From Pseudomonadota bacterium (lineage in GTDB: Bacteria; Pseudomonadota; Gammaproteobacteria; Burkholderiales; Burkholderiaceae_C), in assembly GCA_018241265.1 (NCBI GenBank), contig JAFEEF010000041.1, positions 321 to 54,981 on the forward strand: a stretch of 54,661 nt of DNA, given 5' to 3'. The translations under genes and the position numbers were made by a program. The notes below the pieces were generated by a model that had not been told where the DNA came from, searched no databases, and saw only the letters and a program-made list of their open reading frames with translations. Below are positions 24,612 to 33,977 of the stretch, piece by piece. Position 1 is the first letter of the stretch, and the number at the start of each line of letters is the position of its first letter.

Positions 24612-25013
24612 ATGTCTGTGTCCTTGAATCCTCTTCGCGTTCTGCTCCCCACCGCCTGCGCGCTGGCGGCATTGTCGGCCTGCGCGACGACCGACTATCA
24701 CTACTCGCAGATCGAAGGCACGAAGTACCACAAGGCGGAGATGAACACCTTTCCGGTGACCATCCTCAGCATCGACGGCAAGAGCAGCCCGTTGCGCCGC
24801 ATTCAAGTCGATCCGGGTGTGCGCCACATCGTCGTGCAGGCGCCGCCGGTGCCGGGGCAGCGCCTCACCAATGAACGCTCGATCGACCTGGCGGTCGCGC
24901 CGTGCACCCTGTACTACTTGGTGGCGACAAAACAGAACGCTCTCTCGCACGACTTCGACGTCAAGGTCGACTACCAGGAGCCGCTCTCCGGCTGCACGCC
25001 GCCGAAGTCCTGA
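24612..25013 (+). CDS. Small hypothetical lipoprotein inside the peptide transporter operon
   Basis: This 133-residue protein has a lipoprotein signal: basic start, hydrophobic stretch and lipobox LSAC with Cys24. The mature part has no family that I recognise. It is short, beta-rich in appearance, and has two further cysteines (APCTLYYLV and LSGCTPP) that could form a disulfide. GGAGG five bases before the ATG makes translation very likely. It lies between the second permease and the first ATPase gene, on the same strand with short gaps, so it should be co-transcribed. Its role, perhaps accessory to uptake, is a guess from position only. Confidence 0.8.
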   Translation: MSVSLNPLRVLLPTACALAALSACATTDYHYSQIEGTKYHKAEMNTFPVTILSIDGKSSPLRRIQVDPGVRHIVVQAPPVPGQRLTNERSIDLAVAPCTLYYLVATKQNALSHDFDVKVDYQEPLSGCTPPKS

Positions 25014-25038
25014 ACGCCCGCGCGCCTGCCCGACGTCG

Positions 25039-26028
25039 ATGGCCGCTGCTCCACTGCTCGAAGTCCGCAACCTGCGCGTCGAGTTTCCGACGCGGCGCGG
25101 CACGCTGGTCGCGCTCGACGGCGTGTCGTTCGACATCGCGCCGGGCGAAGTGCTCGGCGTGGTCGGCGAGAGCGGCGCCGGCAAGTCGCTCACCGGCGCC
25201 GCGATCATCGGCCTGCTCGATGCGCCGGGCCGCGTCGCCGGCGGCGAGATCCGGTTCGGCGGGCGCCGTATCGACAACCTGCCGTACGAAGAGATGCGCA
25301 AGGTGCGCGGACGGCAGATCGGCGCGATCTTCCAGGATCCGCTGACCTCGCTGAACCCGCTCTACACGATCGGCCGCCAGCTCGTCGAGACGATCCAGGC
25401 GCACCTGCCGGTGAGCGCCGACGAGGCGCGCCAGCGAGCGATCCGCCTGCTGCAGGAGACCGGCATTCCGGCCGCCGAGCAGCGCATCGACCAGTATCCG
25501 CATCAGTTCTCGGGCGGCATGCGGCAGCGCGTCGTGATCGCGCTGGCGCTCGCCGCCGAGCCCAAGCTGATCGTCGCCGACGAGCCGACGACCGCTCTCG
25601 ACGTGTCGATCCAGGCGCAGATCATCGCGCTGCTGCAGCGCCTCTGCCGCGAGCACGGCGCCGCCGTGATGCTCGTGACCCACGACATGGGCGTGATCGC
25701 CGAGGCCTGCGATCGCGTTGCGGTGATGTATGCCGGGCGGGTCGTCGAGATCGGGCCGGTGCAGGACGTGATCCACCATCCGGCGCATCCGTACACCGTC
25801 GGCCTGATGGGCTCGATACCGGCGATGGACGAGGATCGCGAGCGGCTGCAGCAGATCGACGGCGCGATGCCGCGGCTCACCGCGATACCGCGCGGCTGCG
25901 CGTTCAATCCGCGCTGCCCGCGCGTGTTCGGCCGCTGCCGTGTCGAGCGCCCCGAGCTGATGCCGGCCGGCGCGACGCAGGCGGCGTGCTGGCTGCATGC
26001 CGCGGACGACGCTCGGGAGGCGGCTTGA
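25039..26028 (+). CDS. Peptide ABC transporter ATP-binding protein (DppD type)
   Basis: This 329-residue ATPase subunit has Walker [12 protein letters not shown], a Q-loop at [15 protein letters not shown], signature [13 protein letters not shown], Walker [14 protein letters not shown] and an H-loop VTHDMG. The C-terminal oligopeptide-transporter extension with a Cys pattern ([15 protein letters not shown]) is present; in this group it can bind an iron-sulfur cluster. The ATG at 25039 is used; longer frames upstream overlap the lipoprotein gene. It forms a heterodimer with the next gene's product. Confidence 0.94.
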   Translation: MAAAPLLEVRNLRVEFPTRRGTLVALDGVSFDIAPGEVLGVVGESGAGKSLTGAAIIGLLDAPGRVAGGEIRFGGRRIDNLPYEEMRKVRGRQIGAIFQDPLTSLNPLYTIGRQLVETIQAHLPVSADEARQRAIRLLQETGIPAAEQRIDQYPHQFSGGMRQRVVIALALAAEPKLIVADEPTTALDVSIQAQIIALLQRLCREHGAAVMLVTHDMGVIAEACDRVAVMYAGRVVEIGPVQDVIHHPAHPYTVGLMGSIPAMDEDRERLQQIDGAMPRLTAIPRGCAFNPRCPRVFGRCRVERPELMPAGATQAACWLHAADDAREAA

Positions 26029-27047
26029 GCACGCAGGCGGCGGAACGGCAGACAGCGGCGCCGCTGGTCGAAGTCGACGACCTCGCGAAGGTCTTCGACG
26101 TGTCGCGCCCCTGGCTGAACCGGGTCGTCGAGCGCCGGCCGCGCCAGTTCGTGCATGCGGTCGATGGCGTGAGCTTCGGCATCGCGCGCGGCAAGACGCT
26201 CGCGCTGGTCGGCGAATCGGGTTGCGGCAAGAGCACCGTCGCGCGCCTGCTCGTCGGCCTCTATGCGCCTACGCGCGGCCGCATGCGATTCGACGGGGCC
26301 GACTCGGCCGCGGCGCTGCGCGCGCGCGGCAGCCTGGCGCTGCGGCGCCGCATGCAGATGATCTTCCAGGATCCGTATGCGAGCCTGAACCCGCGCTGGA
26401 AGGTCGCGGACATCGTCGGCGAGCCGCTCGCCGAGCACGGCCTGGCGGCGACGAAGGCCGAGCGCTCGGAACGCGTCGCCGACTTGCTGAAGTCGGTCGG
26501 GCTCGCGCGCGCGGACGCCGAGAAGTTCCCGCATCAGTTCTCCGGCGGGCAGCGCCAACGCATCTCGATCGCGCGTGCGTTGGCGACGCAGCCCGAATTC
26601 CTCGTGTGCGACGAGCCGACGTCGGCGCTCGACGTGTCGGTGCAGGCGCAGGTCCTCAACATCATGAAGGACCTGCAACGCAATCGCGGGCTGACCTATC
26701 TCTTCATCTCGCACAACCTCGCGGTCGTGCGGCATGTGAGCGATCAGGTCGGCGTGATGTACCTCGGGCGCCTCGTCGAGCTGGCCGACAAGGCCGAGCT
26801 GTTCGCGCGACCGCGCCATCCGTACACGCGGATGCTGCTCGATGCGATCCCTGACATCCACATGACCGGCCGCGCTCGCACGCCGGTGCAGGGCGAGGTG
26901 CCGAACCCGCTGTCGCCGCCGTCCGGCTGCTCGTTCCATCCGCGCTGCCCGCACGCCAACGAGCGCTGCAAGGTCGAGCGTCCGCCGCTGTCGACGATCG
27001 CCGGCGTGCGCGTGGCGTGCCACGCGGTGACCGAAGGCCGGATCTAG
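26025..27047 (+). CDS. Peptide ABC transporter ATP-binding protein (DppF type)
   Basis: This protein of about 340 residues is the second ATPase subunit. It has Walker [14 protein letters not shown], signature [13 protein letters not shown], Walker [14 protein letters not shown], an H-loop ISHNLAVV, and the C-terminal [15 protein letters not shown] cysteine motif. The likely start is TTG at 26025, which overlaps the previous stop (TTGA) and follows GGGAGG by four bases; an ATG at 25986 would overlap the upstream gene by 43 bp. The gene's TAG stop overlaps the TAG stop of lysA on the other strand within a shared CTAG. Confidence 0.92.
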   Translation: MSTQAAERQTAAPLVEVDDLAKVFDVSRPWLNRVVERRPRQFVHAVDGVSFGIARGKTLALVGESGCGKSTVARLLVGLYAPTRGRMRFDGADSAAALRARGSLALRRRMQMIFQDPYASLNPRWKVADIVGEPLAEHGLAATKAERSERVADLLKSVGLARADAEKFPHQFSGGQRQRISIARALATQPEFLVCDEPTSALDVSVQAQVLNIMKDLQRNRGLTYLFISHNLAVVRHVSDQVGVMYLGRLVELADKAELFARPRHPYTRMLLDAIPDIHMTGRARTPVQGEVPNPLSPPSGCSFHPRCPHANERCKVERPPLSTIAGVRVACHAVTEGRI

Positions 27048-28342
27048 TACCAGGACTGGGCGTCGTTCGGTAGCAGCCGCTCGCCGCGCAGCAGGTCGGC
27101 GGTTGTTTCACGCTCGCGGATCAGCCAGGCGCGATCGCCCGACACCAACACCTCCGCTGCGCGGCCGCGGGTGTTGTAGTTGCTCGCCATGCTCATCGCA
27201 TAGGCGCCGGCCGACAGCACCGCGACGTGATCGCCGGCGGTCACCGCGAGCTTGCGATCGCGGCCGAGCCAGTCGCCCGATTCGCAGATCGGCCCCACGA
27301 CGTCGTAGTCGCGCGGCGTGGCGCGGCCGGCGCGATCGCAGGGCACGATGTTCATCCAGGCCTCGTACATCGCCGGGCGCATCAGGTCGTTCATCGCCGC
27401 ATCGACGACGCAGAAGTTCTTGCCGCCGCCGCTGTCCTTCAGGTACAGCACCTCGCTGACCAGCACGCCGGCGTTGCCGACGAGCGAGCGTCCCGGCTCG
27501 AACAGCACGGTGCGGTGGCCGTGGCCGCGCGCGTCGATGCGCTCGAGGAGGCTGCGTACCAGCGCCTCGGCCGACGGCGGCGTCTCTCCCGTGTACGAAA
27601 TGCCGAGGCCGCCGCCGAGATCGAGGTGCAGATGGCGCGCCAGCCCTTCGGCTTCGACGGCCTCGACGAGGTCGAGCAGGCGGTCGAGCGCGTCCAGATA
27701 GGGCGAAGCGTCGACGATCTGCGAGCCGATGTGGCAGTCGATGCCGACGACTTCCAGCCCGGGCAACGCGGCCGCGCGCCGGTAGCTCGCGAGCGCCTGG
27801 TCGTGGGCGATGCCGAACTTGTTGTTCTTCAGGCCGGTCGAGATGTAAGGGTGCGTGCCGGCATCGACGTCCGGGTTGATGCGCAGGCTGATGCGCGCCG
27901 TGCGGCCGGCGGCGACCGCGACCTCGGAAAGCACTTCCAGTTCGGCACTGCTCTCGACGTTGAAGCAGCGCACGCCGACCTCGAGCGCCCGGCGCATCTC
28001 CGTGCGCGTCTTGCCGACGCCGGAGAAGACGACGCGCGACGGCTCGGCACCGGCGGCCAGCACGCGTTCGAGTTCGCCGCCGGAAACGATGTCGAAGCCG
28101 CAGCCTGCTGCAGCGAACAGCTGCAGCACCGCGAGCGTCGAATTCGCTTTCATCGCGTAGCAGACCAGGTGCTCGCGCCCCGCCAGCGCACGCTCGTAGC
28201 CGGACAGCGCATCGAGCATCGAGCTTCGCGAATACGCGTAGAGCGGCGTGCCGAACTCGCGCGCGAGCGCGCTCAGGGAGCGGCCTTCGAGATGGAGCTC
28301 GTCGCCGCGGTAGGCGACGTAGGGTGCGCCGGGCAAGCTCAC
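27044..28342 (-). CDS. lysA: Diaminopimelate decarboxylase
   Basis: This 432-residue PLP enzyme decarboxylates meso-diaminopimelate to lysine, the last step of lysine synthesis. It is a fold-type III alanine-racemase-like barrel with the PLP lysine in [10 protein letters not shown], then [12 protein letters not shown], the phosphate loop [11 protein letters not shown], and the C-terminal active-site cysteine in [13 protein letters not shown]. The start is GTG at 28342; the other upstream ATG is out of frame. It lies 25 bp after lptM, the usual lptM-lysA pairing. Confidence 0.96.
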   Translation of the reverse strand: MSLPGAPYVAYRGDELHLEGRSLSALAREFGTPLYAYSRSSMLDALSGYERALAGREHLVCYAMKANSTLAVLQLFAAAGCGFDIVSGGELERVLAAGAEPSRVVFSGVGKTRTEMRRALEVGVRCFNVESSAELEVLSEVAVAAGRTARISLRINPDVDAGTHPYISTGLKNNKFGIAHDQALASYRRAAALPGLEVVGIDCHIGSQIVDASPYLDALDRLLDLVEAVEAEGLARHLHLDLGGGLGISYTGETPPSAEALVRSLLERIDARGHGHRTVLFEPGRSLVGNAGVLVSEVLYLKDSGGGKNFCVVDAAMNDLMRPAMYEAWMNIVPCDRAGRATPRDYDVVGPICESGDWLGRDRKLAVTAGDHVAVLSAGAYAMSMASNYNTRGRAAEVLVSGDRAWLIRERETTADLLRGERLLPNDAQSWY

Positions 28343-28367
28343 CGGCCGACCCCGTGCGTTGCGTGGT

Positions 28368-28535
28368 TCATGGCGCCGACGCGGCGCCGGACGCAGCCTG
28401 CGCGGACGCCGCGCGCGGCAGCATCAGTGGGCCCTTTTGACCGCAACCGGCCATCAGCGGCAACGCAACGAGGCATGCACACACTGCCGACGCAGCCATC
28501 AACGACGCCGCTAAACTGCTCTTGCGCTGCAACAT
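28368..28535 (-). CDS. lptM: LPS translocon maturation chaperone LptM (YifL-type small lipoprotein)
   Basis: This 55-residue lipoprotein lies between cyaY and lysA. The signal sequence ends LPLMAGC with the lipid-modified Cys31, directly followed by the family's diagnostic CGQKGPLMLP; the rest is a short Ala/Ser-rich tail. LptM promotes correct disulfide formation in the LptD-LptE outer-membrane LPS translocon. The ATG at 28535 is chosen because the ATG eight bases upstream is in another frame. The divergent cyaY start is only 18 bp away, so the promoters must overlap the genes. Confidence 0.9.
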   Translation of the reverse strand: MLQRKSSLAASLMAASAVCACLVALPLMAGCGQKGPLMLPRAASAQAASGAASAP

Positions 28536-28553
28536 CGGATCATTTTAACGACC

Positions 28554-28913
28554 ATGACCGACGCCCTCGTCGCCAGTTCGCTCTCGGATGCGGAGTACCA
28601 CGCGCTGGCCGATGCCGTGCTCGCGCGCATCGAGGCGACGCTCGACCGCTGGCTGCAGGACGACGTGATCGACATCGACACGCAACGCACCGGCGGCCTG
28701 CTCGAGCTCGTCTTCCCGGACGACAGCCGCATCGTCGTCAACACGCAGCCGCCGCTGCACGAGCTGTGGATGGCGGCGCGCAGCGGCGGCTACCACTATC
28801 GTCACGCGCAAGGCCGCTGGGTCGATACGCGCGATGGCCGCGAGTTCTTCGAGGCGCTTTCGACCTGCGCCAGCGCCCAGGCCGGACGCCCGCTGGTCTT
28901 CACGCCGGCTTGA
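28554..28913 (+). CDS. cyaY: Iron donor protein CyaY (bacterial frataxin)
   Basis: This 119-residue frataxin homologue regulates iron-sulfur cluster assembly and binds iron weakly through acidic residues of its first helix. Family features are LSDAEYHALADAVLARIEATLD, the acidic ridge (DDVIDIDTQRTGG), LELVFPDDSRIVVNTQPPLHELWMAA and GGYHYRHAQGRWVDTRDG. It is divergent from lptM-lysA, a very common arrangement, and converges on PBP1A with a 19-bp gap. No clear ribosome-binding site. Confidence 0.95.
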   Translation: MTDALVASSLSDAEYHALADAVLARIEATLDRWLQDDVIDIDTQRTGGLLELVFPDDSRIVVNTQPPLHELWMAARSGGYHYRHAQGRWVDTRDGREFFEALSTCASAQAGRPLVFTPA

Positions 28914-28932
28914 TCATCGACCGACCATCCGG

Positions 28933-31308
28933 TCAGCGCCGGAACAGATCGAGGATGCTGTTGCGCTCTTCCTGATTCGGCGCCGCCGGCAGCTTGTCGT
29001 CCATGCCGACGCTGCTGACGCCCGAGCCGTTGGCGTATTCGTTGTAGTACCACTCGTCGTTGATGTTGACGACGCCCGGCGGCACCGGGTTCTCGGCCAC
29101 CGGTACGCCCTTCAGCTCGGTGCTCATGAAGTCGATCCAGATCGGCAGCGAGAGGCCGCCGCCGGTTTCGTTGTCGCCGAGCTTGCGCGGGTTGTCGTAG
29201 CCCATCCAGACGACCGCGACCAGGGTGCGCTGGAAGCCGCAGAACCAGGCGTCCATCGCGTCGTTGGTGGTGCCGGTCTTGCCGGCGATGTCGGCGCGCT
29301 TCAGCGCGCGGCCGGCCGCCGCCGCGGTGCCGCGCGTCGCGACCGACTGCAGGAGGCTCGTCATGATGAAGGCGTTGCGCGGCTCGATCGCGCGCGCCGA
29401 GTCGTCGAGCGCCTGCGGCACCGCTTCGTTCAGCACCTTGCCCTTGGAGTCGGTGATGCGGCTGATCAGCACCGGGTTGAGCCGATAGCCGCCGTTGGCG
29501 AACACGCTGTAGGCCGACGCCATCTGCAGCGGCGTCACCGAGCCGGCGCCCAGCGCCATCGTCAGGTACGCCGGATGCTTGTCGGCGTCGAAGCCGAAGC
29601 GCGTCGCCCACTGCTGCGCGTATTTGACGCCGACCGACTGCAGGATGCGGATCGAGATCATGTTCTTCGACTTCTCGAGGCCGCGGCGCATCGACATCGG
29701 GCCCTCGAACTTGCCGTCGTAGTTCTTCGGCTCCCACGGCTGGCTGCCGGTCGTGCCGGCGTCGAAGAACAGCGGCGCGTCGTTGATCACGGTCGCCGGC
29801 GTGAAGCCCTTCTCGAGCGCCGACGAATAGATGAACGGTTTGAAGCTCGAACCCGGCTGGCGCCACGCCTGGGTCACGTGGTTGAACTTGCTCTTCGAGA
29901 AGTCGAAGCCGCCGACCATCGCGCGGACCGCGCCGGTGCGCGGATCGAGCGCGACGAAGGCGCCTTCGACCTCGGGCAGCTGCGTGATGCTCCAGTCGCC
30001 CTTGTCGTTGCGGATCACGCGCAGCACCGCGCCGGGCCGGATCTGCGTCTTCGGATTGCCCTTGGCCGCGAGGCCCGACTGGACCGGCTTCAGCCCGTCG
30101 CCGGTCACGGTGATCGACTCGCCGGTGGCGAGCATCGCGACCACCTTCTTCGGGTTCACGTCGGTCGCGACCGCGGCCTTCAGCTCGTCGTTGTCCGGAT
30201 GGTCGGCGAGCGCCTCGGCGACGCGCGAATCCAGATCGCCGCTCGCGCCGGGCAGGTCGATGTAGTCTTCCGGGCCGCGGTAGACCTGACGCTTCTCGAA
30301 ATCCATGATGCCCTTGCGCAGCGCGTGGTAGGCCACCGTCTGGTCGGCCGAGCGCAAGGTCAGGTAGACGTTCAGGCCGCGCGTGTAGGCGTCTTCGCCG
30401 TACTGCGTGAAGATGAGCTGGCGCGCCGCCTCGGCGACGTATTCGGCGTGCACCGGCGACTCGACCTGGGTCTTGTAGTGCAAGGTCTCGCCGCGCGCCT
30501 GGTCGCGCTGCTCGGCGGTGATGAAGCCGTTCTCGAACATCCGGTCGAGGATGCGGTGCTGGCCTTCGAGCGCGCGTTTCGGGTTGTTGATCGGGTTGTA
30601 GGCCGACGGGGCCTGCGGCAGCCCGGCGAGCATCGCCGCTTCGGCGACCGTGATGTCCTTCAGCGGCTTGCCGAAATACGCCTCGCTCGCCGCCGAGAAG
30701 CCGTAGGCGCGCTGCCCGAGGTAGATCTGGTTCATGTAGACCTCGAGGATCTGGTCCTTCGTCAGGAGGCTTTCCATCTTGAAGGCCAGCAGCATCTCGT
30801 AGATCTTGCGGGTGTAGGTCTTCTCGGTCGACAGGTAGAAGTTGCGCGCCACCTGCATCGTGATGGTCGAGGCGCCCTGGCTGCGCGCGCGGTTGAACTG
30901 CGCGACCGCGGCGCGCAGCACGCCCTTCACGTCGACGCCGCTGTGCTGGTAGAAGCGCGCGTCTTCAGAGGCGACGACGGCGTCCTGCATGACCTTGGGG
31001 ATCTGCGCGAGCGGCGTGAAGTTGCGCCGTTCCTCGCCGTATTCGCCGAGCAGGATGCCGTCTGCCGAGTAGATCCGCATCGGCAGCTTGGGCCGGTAGT
31101 CCATCAGCCCGCTGACTTCGGGCAGGTTCGGGTAGGCCAGCGCCAGCGCCAGCCCGACCAGCAGCAGCACGGACACCGCGGCCGCGCCGGCCAGGCCGAT
31201 CAGGCCGAGCAGCACGCGGGCTATCCAACGGGATGCGGAAGCAGCCGGCGCTGCGCGCGCGGCAGGTTCATCGGCAGGCCGGCCGGCCGCGCGCTCGGAA
31301 TCGCTCAT
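28933..31308 (-). CDS. mrcA: Penicillin-binding protein 1A (bifunctional peptidoglycan synthase)
   Basis: This 791-residue class A PBP has a short cytoplasmic tail, one membrane anchor (about 35-58), a GT51 glycosyltransferase domain with the catalytic Glu in VASEDARFYQHSGVD, an OB-like insert, and a transpeptidase domain with SSFK, SKN and KTGTT motifs. It polymerises and cross-links glycan strands. The minus strand carries a perfect TATAAT 24 bp before the ATG, and GGGAG precedes the start by four bases. It is divergent from pilM, the standard ponA/mrcA-pilM layout of proteobacteria. Confidence 0.97.
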   Translation of the reverse strand: MSDSERAAGRPADEPAARAAPAASASRWIARVLLGLIGLAGAAAVSVLLLVGLALALAYPNLPEVSGLMDYRPKLPMRIYSADGILLGEYGEERRNFTPLAQIPKVMQDAVVASEDARFYQHSGVDVKGVLRAAVAQFNRARSQGASTITMQVARNFYLSTEKTYTRKIYEMLLAFKMESLLTKDQILEVYMNQIYLGQRAYGFSAASEAYFGKPLKDITVAEAAMLAGLPQAPSAYNPINNPKRALEGQHRILDRMFENGFITAEQRDQARGETLHYKTQVESPVHAEYVAEAARQLIFTQYGEDAYTRGLNVYLTLRSADQTVAYHALRKGIMDFEKRQVYRGPEDYIDLPGASGDLDSRVAEALADHPDNDELKAAVATDVNPKKVVAMLATGESITVTGDGLKPVQSGLAAKGNPKTQIRPGAVLRVIRNDKGDWSITQLPEVEGAFVALDPRTGAVRAMVGGFDFSKSKFNHVTQAWRQPGSSFKPFIYSSALEKGFTPATVINDAPLFFDAGTTGSQPWEPKNYDGKFEGPMSMRRGLEKSKNMISIRILQSVGVKYAQQWATRFGFDADKHPAYLTMALGAGSVTPLQMASAYSVFANGGYRLNPVLISRITDSKGKVLNEAVPQALDDSARAIEPRNAFIMTSLLQSVATRGTAAAAGRALKRADIAGKTGTTNDAMDAWFCGFQRTLVAVVWMGYDNPRKLGDNETGGGLSLPIWIDFMSTELKGVPVAENPVPPGVVNINDEWYYNEYANGSGVSSVGMDDKLPAAPNQEERNSILDLFRR

Positions 31309-31331
31309 GCATCTCCCACGGTGGACGGCGG

Positions 31332-31337
31332 ATTATA
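31332..31337 (-). promoter_or_regulatory. -10 box of the mrcA promoter
   Basis: A consensus TATAAT is found on the minus strand 24 bp from the mrcA ATG. The best -35 is poor (TTATCG with 18-bp spacing). Transcription would start near 31325 and leave a leader of about 17 nt. Confidence 0.5.
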
Positions 31338-31462
31338 GAAACCGCCCTCAGGGCCGATAAGCATGAACTGGTTCACGCCGGGCCGTGCTGCGGCGCCGCG
31401 ACGCGCCCTCCGCCGAGTGTGAGTTTTGCAACGGCAGGGCGGCGACAACGGTCCTTTTCTCT

Positions 31463-31491
31463 TTGTTCGTCAAAGACTTTACTGCTAGCAT
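31463..31491 (+). promoter_or_regulatory. Candidate promoter of the pilMNOPQ operon
   Basis: TTGTTC (31463-31468) and TAGCAT (31486-31491) are spaced by 17 bp in a locally AT-rich stretch about 70 bp before the pilM GTG. Nothing else is recognisable in the rest of the 251-bp mrcA/pilM gap. Confidence 0.5.
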
Positions 31492-31559
31492 TGAAGTAAC
31501 TTATTAACAGTCCAGCGGTCCGTCCGGCAGAGGCGAAACAGAGCTGGCAGAGAGGCGTC

Positions 31560-32639
31560 GTGAGCTTTCTTGACACGTTGTTGGGGCGTACGCACCCGCC
31601 TGTCATCGGCCTGGACATCAGTTCGTCGAGCGTCAAGCTGGTCGAGCTGGGCCGGACGGCGGCGGGCGAATACGTGCTCGAGCGCTTCGGCATCGAGAGC
31701 TTCGAGAAGGGCTGGATCGCCGACGGCCAGATCGAGAAGTTCGACGAGGTCGCCGAGGCCGTCAAGCGCGTCGTCGTGAAGAGCGGCACGCGTACGCGCC
31801 AGGTCGTGATGGCGATGCCGCAATCGGCCGTCATCACGAAGAAGATCATGCTGCCCGCGGGCCTCCGCGAGGAAGAGCTCGAGCTGCAGGTCGAGACCGA
31901 GGCCAACCAGTACATACCGTTCTCGCTCGACGAGGTGAGCCTCGACTTCTGCGTGATCGGCCCGAGCCCGACGTCGGTCGGCGACGTCGAGGTGCTGATC
32001 GCCGCATCGCGCAAGGACCGCGTGCAGGATCGCCAGGGCCTGGCCGAAGCCGCCGGGCTGAAGCCGGTCGTGCTCGACATCGAGTCGCATGCATCGCGCC
32101 TGGCGATGAGCCGCGTCGTCGCCGGCCTGCCGAACGAGGGCAAGGATGCGCTCGTCGCGTTGTTCGAGATCGGCGCCGACACCACGAGCCTCAAGGTGCT
32201 GCGCGACGACGAGATGCTGTACGACCGCGACCAGGCGTTCGGCGGCTCGCAGCTCACCCAGCTCATCTCGCGCCAGTACGGCTTCTCGTACGAGGAGGCC
32301 GAGCAGAAGAAGCTGGCCGGCGACCTGCCGGAAGACTACGACACGTCGCTGCTGACGCCCTTCGTCGACAGCCTGTCGCAGGAGATCGGGCGCGCGCTGC
32401 AGTATTTCTTCACCAGCACGCCGCACCACAAGGTGCACTACGTGATGCTCGCCGGCGGCACCGCGACCTTGCCGGGCCTGAAGGATCGCGTCACCGAGCT
32501 GACCGGATTCGCGTCCATGGTCGTCAATCCGTTCGAGCACATGAAGCTCGGTTCGGCGGTACGCGAAGCCAAGCTGCGGCGCGAGGCGCCGACCTACCTC
32601 ACCGCCTGCGGATTGGCGATGCGGAGGTTTCTGCAGTGA
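31560..32639 (+). CDS. pilM: Type IV pilus assembly protein PilM
   Basis: This 359-residue actin-like ATP-binding protein sits on the cytoplasmic side of the inner membrane and binds the N-terminal tail of PilN. It starts MSFLDTLLGRTHPPVIGLDI with the phosphate-1 loop GLDISSSSVKLVEL, and has LFEIGADTTSLKVL as the second phosphate loop and MLAGGTATLPGL near the end. The start is GTG at 31560 with GAGG upstream. It is the first gene of pilMNOPQ; its stop overlaps the pilN start. Confidence 0.97.
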   Translation: MSFLDTLLGRTHPPVIGLDISSSSVKLVELGRTAAGEYVLERFGIESFEKGWIADGQIEKFDEVAEAVKRVVVKSGTRTRQVVMAMPQSAVITKKIMLPAGLREEELELQVETEANQYIPFSLDEVSLDFCVIGPSPTSVGDVEVLIAASRKDRVQDRQGLAEAAGLKPVVLDIESHASRLAMSRVVAGLPNEGKDALVALFEIGADTTSLKVLRDDEMLYDRDQAFGGSQLTQLISRQYGFSYEEAEQKKLAGDLPEDYDTSLLTPFVDSLSQEIGRALQYFFTSTPHHKVHYVMLAGGTATLPGLKDRVTELTGFASMVVNPFEHMKLGSAVREAKLRREAPTYLTACGLAMRRFLQ

Positions 32640-33271
32640 TCCTGATCAACCTGCTGCCGCACCGCGAGGAACGCCGCAAACGCCGGAAGGTCGCGTTCTT
32701 CGTCGGGCTGGGGGTGGCGGCGGCGGCCGGCCTGGTCGTGGTCGGCGCGTGGTATGCGATCGTCGGCGAGCTCACCAAGGCACAACAGGACCGCAACCAG
32801 TTCCTGAAGAACGAGATCGCCAAGCTCGAATCGCAGATCAAGGACATCGCCGACCTGAAGAGCGAGATCGCGTCGCTGACCGCGCGCCAGAAGGCGGTCG
32901 AGGATCTGCAGGTCAATCGCAATCTGCCGGTGCACCTGCTCAACGAGCTCGTCAGGCAGACCCCCGAAGGCGTCTACTTTTCCAACGTCAAGCAGACCGG
33001 CGACGTGCTGCTAGTGCACGGCATTGCGCAGACGCAAGAGCGCATCTCCGAGTTCCTGCGCAACACCGGCAACAACTCCGAATGGCTCTACAAGCCCGAG
33101 CTCGTCGAGAGCAAGGCCACGCTGATGACCGCCGCCAACAAGGAGCAGAAGCGCCTGTTCGATTTCTCGGTGCGGCTCAGCGTGAAACGCCCGCAGGACG
33201 CGGTGGCGGCGGCGCAAGCCGCGTCCGGCCCGGCCGGTAAACCGCGCGCCGCAGCGGCCAAGAAGGCTTGA
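32636..33271 (+). CDS. pilN: Type IV pilus assembly protein PilN
   Basis: This 211-residue bitopic protein has the conserved cytoplasmic tail MILINLLPHREERRKRR that binds PilM, a membrane helix (about 22-43), a coiled coil (about 45-85) and a periplasmic ferredoxin-like domain, ending in a Lys/Ala-rich tail. It forms heterodimers with PilO. The start is GTG at 32636, overlapping the pilM stop (GTGA). Confidence 0.96.
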   Translation: MILINLLPHREERRKRRKVAFFVGLGVAAAAGLVVVGAWYAIVGELTKAQQDRNQFLKNEIAKLESQIKDIADLKSEIASLTARQKAVEDLQVNRNLPVHLLNELVRQTPEGVYFSNVKQTGDVLLVHGIAQTQERISEFLRNTGNNSEWLYKPELVESKATLMTAANKEQKRLFDFSVRLSVKRPQDAVAAAQAASGPAGKPRAAAAKKA

Positions 33272-33281
33272 GGTCGCAGCG

Positions 33282-33977
33282 ATGGCTACCCGATCCAAAG
33301 CAGTGAACGTCGACCTGAACTCGATGTTCGAGAACGCGGCCTCGCAGTTCCGCGGGCTCAATCCGAACGAGCCGGGCCAGTGGCCGATCCTGCCGAAGCT
33401 GATGACCTGGCTCGCGGTCGCGCTGGTGATGATCGGGCTCGGCTGGTTCTTCCTGCTCTCCGACGCGCACGACGCGCTCGACGCCGAACGCAACAAGGAG
33501 CCCGCCCTCAAGCAGGACTACCGTGCCAAGCTCGGCGAAGCCGTCAACCTGGCCGAACTGCGCAAGCAGAAGCTCCAGGTCGAGGAATACGTGAACCAGC
33601 TCGAGAAGCAGCTTCCCGGCAAGGCCGACATGGATGCGCTGCTGTCGGACATCAACCAGGCCGGCCTCGGGCGCGGCCTGCAGTTCGAGCTGTTCCGGCC
33701 CGGGCAGGTGGTGGTGCGCGACTACTACGCCGAGCTGCCGATCGCGATCCGCGTCACCGGTCGTTACCACGACATCGGCGCATTCGCCGGCGACGTCGCG
33801 AACCTGTCGCGCATCGTCACGCTGCACGACCTGTCCATCACCGCCGGCGCGACCAAGGACCAACCCAACCTGCTCGCGATGGAAGCGACCGCGCGCACCT
33901 ACCGCTACCTCGACCAGTCCGAGCTCGAGCAGATCCGCAAGGACAGCACCAAGGGCAAGCCGGGGGCGAAGAAATGA
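33282..33977 (+). CDS. pilO: Type IV pilus assembly protein PilO
   Basis: This 231-residue bitopic protein has a cytoplasmic start with NVDLNSMFENAASQFRGLNP, a membrane helix (about 43-63), a periplasmic coiled coil (ERNKEPALKQDYRAKLGEAV) and a ferredoxin-like domain containing VTGRYHDIGAFAGDVANLSRI. It partners PilN and contacts PilP. A GAGG precedes the ATG, and its stop overlaps the pilP start. Confidence 0.96.
   Translation: MATRSKAVNVDLNSMFENAASQFRGLNPNEPGQWPILPKLMTWLAVALVMIGLGWFFLLSDAHDALDAERNKEPALKQDYRAKLGEAVNLAELRKQKLQVEEYVNQLEKQLPGKADMDALLSDINQAGLGRGLQFELFRPGQVVVRDYYAELPIAIRVTGRYHDIGAFAGDVANLSRIVTLHDLSITAGATKDQPNLLAMEATARTYRYLDQSELEQIRKDSTKGKPGAKK

Noticed and set aside
21902-24652. 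A 916-codon minus-strand frame opposite the peptide transporter genes
   Set aside because: Same GC-driven antisense effect; low-complexity composition and no ribosome-binding site or motif.
28834-31338. An 834-codon plus-strand frame opposite PBP1A
   Set aside because: Antisense frame of a gene whose glycosyltransferase and transpeptidase motifs are all on the minus strand.
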